A stretch of DNA of 64,000 nucleotides from Pseudofabraea citricarpa (Eukaryota; Ascomycota; Leotiomycetes; Helotiales; Dermateaceae): NCBI GenBank assembly GCA_029641185.1, contig JAPWGK010000001.1:3670501-3734500 (forward strand), read 5' to 3'. Both the position numbers and the translations under genes were made by a program. Positions 61,933 through 64,000 of the stretch are shown one piece after another. A model generated the notes under the pieces. That model worked only from the letters and a program-made list of their open reading frames with translations. It was not told the origin of the DNA and searched no databases. Positions within the stretch are counted from its first letter, which is position 1. Every line of letters begins with the position of its first letter.

Positions 61933-62585
61933 AAGAAAATCTCGAGCCGCTTCTGCGCTTTGTTAGTTAGCTACTGTAGGTACACGTATGTACTGTACGT
62001 ACGTCGGCACCCTTTTTTTCCTGCTTTTACTGTTGCTGTTGTTTTTGCTCTTCCTTCCCGACTACGACTCTGCTCAACTCCCGAATGTACCTCTACCATC
62101 TCCCGCTTACCATCTCCCATCTCCCATCTCCCATCTGCCATCTGCCTGCCATCTCATCGTACATGTACAGTATGAAACCCCCCAGATCCCAAACCTTAAA
62201 TGGCTCAACTACTACTACCACTACTGCCTACTACCTGGTACTACTACTGCTAATATACATAGATGCTCAAACTTCCCTCCCTTCCTGTCTCGTTCGTTGA
62301 GTCTCAACATGCTCATCCCATTCCCCATCCCGGTCTTAAGTATATCATATCATATCATAAGATATCACAACAAAATCCCATCCCATCTTTTTCTTTTTTT
62401 CTTTCTGATCTCATGGAAACTCACGCCCGCTACTACCACGTTTGATAGATACATGGAACATGGAACATACAAGACACAGAGAGATCTAGAACTCGGCTTC
62501 GGTCGATCGGTATTATTTTATAGAGTAGTTACAGTATAATACCTACCGTGCCGATGGCTAGAAAAGGCTAATTAATATCTACGGT

Positions 62586-62675
62586 ACGGTAGGGTAGGGT
62601 AGGATACCCAAGAGAAAACCAAAACTCCTCAGATAGATTACCCTATACCCTACCCTATACCCTCCCTACCCAAGG
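62586..62675. repeat. Telomere-like inverted tract
   Basis: GGGTAGGGTAGGATACCC on the left and repeated TACCCTATACCC/TACCC units on the right are reverse complements separated by about 35 bases of unrelated sequence. Confidence 0.7.
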
Positions 62676-63394
62676 GGTTTGAGGTTTGGAGTTTGGGATT
62701 TGGAGTAATCCAGACTCAGACCTAGAAATTAAGCGCTTCGTGAATTTTCCGATATGGGACATGGATGGATGGATGGATGGAAGCTTGACTTGTTATATTA
62801 GTGTTGGTTACTGTAACGTGTTGGTGATGGTGTTGGTGATGAGGTGATGTAATCGTAATATGGTTCGGCTTGGTTTGGTTTAGTATGGTATCCGTAAGGT
62901 ATGTCATCGTTTTTATCTATTTATTTATGGATTGTTAGGAAAGGAAGAAAAGGAAGAGGGAGAGAGAGAGAGAGGAGAAGGTAGTGAGAGTCTCTTTCTT
63001 TCTTCTTTAGCTTTGCTCGACTCTCTTCTCTTTGAGGGAGGGAGGGAATATAAAACCATATACATATCGTGATCTCGATCTCTTCTTATCTTATCTACCT
63101 ACTACATCTTTAAAGATGCTATTCTTTTGGTAGGTGTTTCTCGACTCTCCCTTATCTCTCTTTCCTTGCTTGGTTTGTGAGTTTTTTGAATCGCGTACTC
63201 AAGTAAGTCTATCTTTTTTTTTCTTTCTCTTCTCTCTTCACCTTTATTCTGTTTTATTCATTCAGCTACGCGCGAGACCAAAACAACTCAAACCAGGTTC
63301 GGCTCGGCTCAGCCTTTTGCCGTCGTGCTTGACATCTCTGGCAAGTCATCGCACTCACTCACTCCTGCTTCACGAATCCTCCGAATGCAGAGCC

Positions 63395-63427
63395 TTTTTT
63401 CTTTTCTTTTCTTTTCTTTTCTTTTTT
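63395..63427. repeat. (TTTTC)n pyrimidine repeat
   Basis: About five units in a pyrimidine-rich tract. Confidence 0.85.
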
Positions 63428-63607
63428 TGCTAGGTCCGCTCATCTCTCGCCAATCTATTCCGTTCCGTTCTGTTCTGTCCTGCGTTTTGAAACAAACCAA
63501 CCCCAACCCCCTACCCCCTACCCCCAACCTCAGGCGTAACCTCGGATCAACCGTTCCTTATATACCTACCATTTCTAGTTCATCGCCCATCGCTCCCTCT
63601 TTGCTTC

Positions 63608-63726
63608 ATGCTTCATGAATTCTCCGGATGTTCCCATGTCCCGTTTGGTTTGTCATGGTTTCGGTCTGTGTTGTTCGTCCGTCTCGTTAGTCTCGTCTCG
63701 TCTCGTTATGCTTCATGAATTCTCCG
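63608..63726. repeat. 19-base direct repeat spaced exactly 100 bases
   Basis: ATGCTTCATGAATTCTCCG occurs at 63608-63626 and again at 63708-63726. A diverged copy (TGCTTCACGAATCCTCCG) lies at 63366-63383. Confidence 0.9.
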
Positions 63727-64000
63727 ACCTTCTGGGGGTCGGTCGGTCGTTCGGTCGTATCGCTACTTCTGGAGTGGTTATTCATGCGGATTTTTTTTTT
63801 TTGTGTATGGGAAGGGGGGAAGAAGAAAGAAGAGAGACCGAGGTGTTTTGATATGGGAGGGGGGAGGGTGGAGGAGAGAGGAGAGTGAGAGAAGAGCATG
63901 AGTTCCCTTCTACTTTCTCTTTTTTACTTCTTTCTTCCTCTTTCTCTCGGAGGGGGGAGGTTTACGAGGTTTGGAAAACAGAGGTATCCAATCTAAACAG

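Larger units (their letters stand above)
55022..64000. other. 9-kb region without supported genes, microsatellite-rich
   Basis: No frame on either strand shows recognisable domains or protein-like composition. Candidates of 60-210 codons are low-complexity peptides translated from repeats. Simple repeats are unusually dense and pyrimidine tracts are frequent, especially at 63000-64000, which looks like the promoter or leader of a plus-strand gene beyond the right edge. The left part should contain the CRIB-gene promoter. Confidence 0.5.

Overview
This is nuclear DNA of a filamentous ascomycete (Pezizomycotina). The gene content suggests a Leotiomycetes-type plant- or litter-associated fungus, but the species is not identified. 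The evidence is many short introns (about 45-65 bases, GTRNGN donors, CTAAC-like branch points, YAG acceptors), a fungal highly reducing polyketide synthase, a CFEM/PTH11-type receptor, an AIM9 homologue, a GH3 beta-xylosidase, and long AT-rich or microsatellite-rich spacers. Most genes have several exons. The gene models were rebuilt by hand from reading-phase continuity at splice sites, so single exon borders may be off even where the gene call is firm. Layout: 0-7 kb holds the end of an ankyrin-repeat protein, the mitochondrial AIM9 homologue (with a probable decayed reading frame just upstream) and a small conserved-looking protein. 9.4-11.5 kb is a LtrA-like multi-pass membrane protein. 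13.1-17.8 kb carries two secreted or wall-directed genes on the minus strand: a GPI-anchored protein and a GH3 beta-xylosidase. 18.4-33.8 kb is a compact secondary-metabolite locus: a 19-exon HR-PKS, an acyl-CoA ligase and, divergently, a cytochrome P450. 34-41 kb holds a tiny Cys-containing protein, an Fe/Mn superoxide dismutase, a dienelactone hydrolase and a CFEM-GPCR-like protein. 41.5-45.9 kb is an intronless DEAH-type RNA helicase. 46-52 kb is a gene-poor island with a frameshifted protein-kinase pseudogene and repeat-element debris. 52.5-55 kb is an intronless CRIB-domain protein. 55-64 kb has no convincing gene and is packed with microsatellites. The most interesting system is the polyketide locus. 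The synthase keeps normal catalytic signatures in KS, AT, DH, KR and ACP. Its enoylreductase has lost the glycine-rich NADPH-binding loop and its C-methyltransferase has lost the SAM-binding loop. The enzyme has no thioesterase, and no stand-alone trans-enoylreductase or hydrolase is visible nearby. The expected product is therefore a partly reduced, probably unmethylated polyketide chain, which the neighbouring ligase and P450 would activate and oxidise (inference). A short unresolved coding-looking patch lies in the ligase/P450 intergenic region and might be an unannotated cluster gene.
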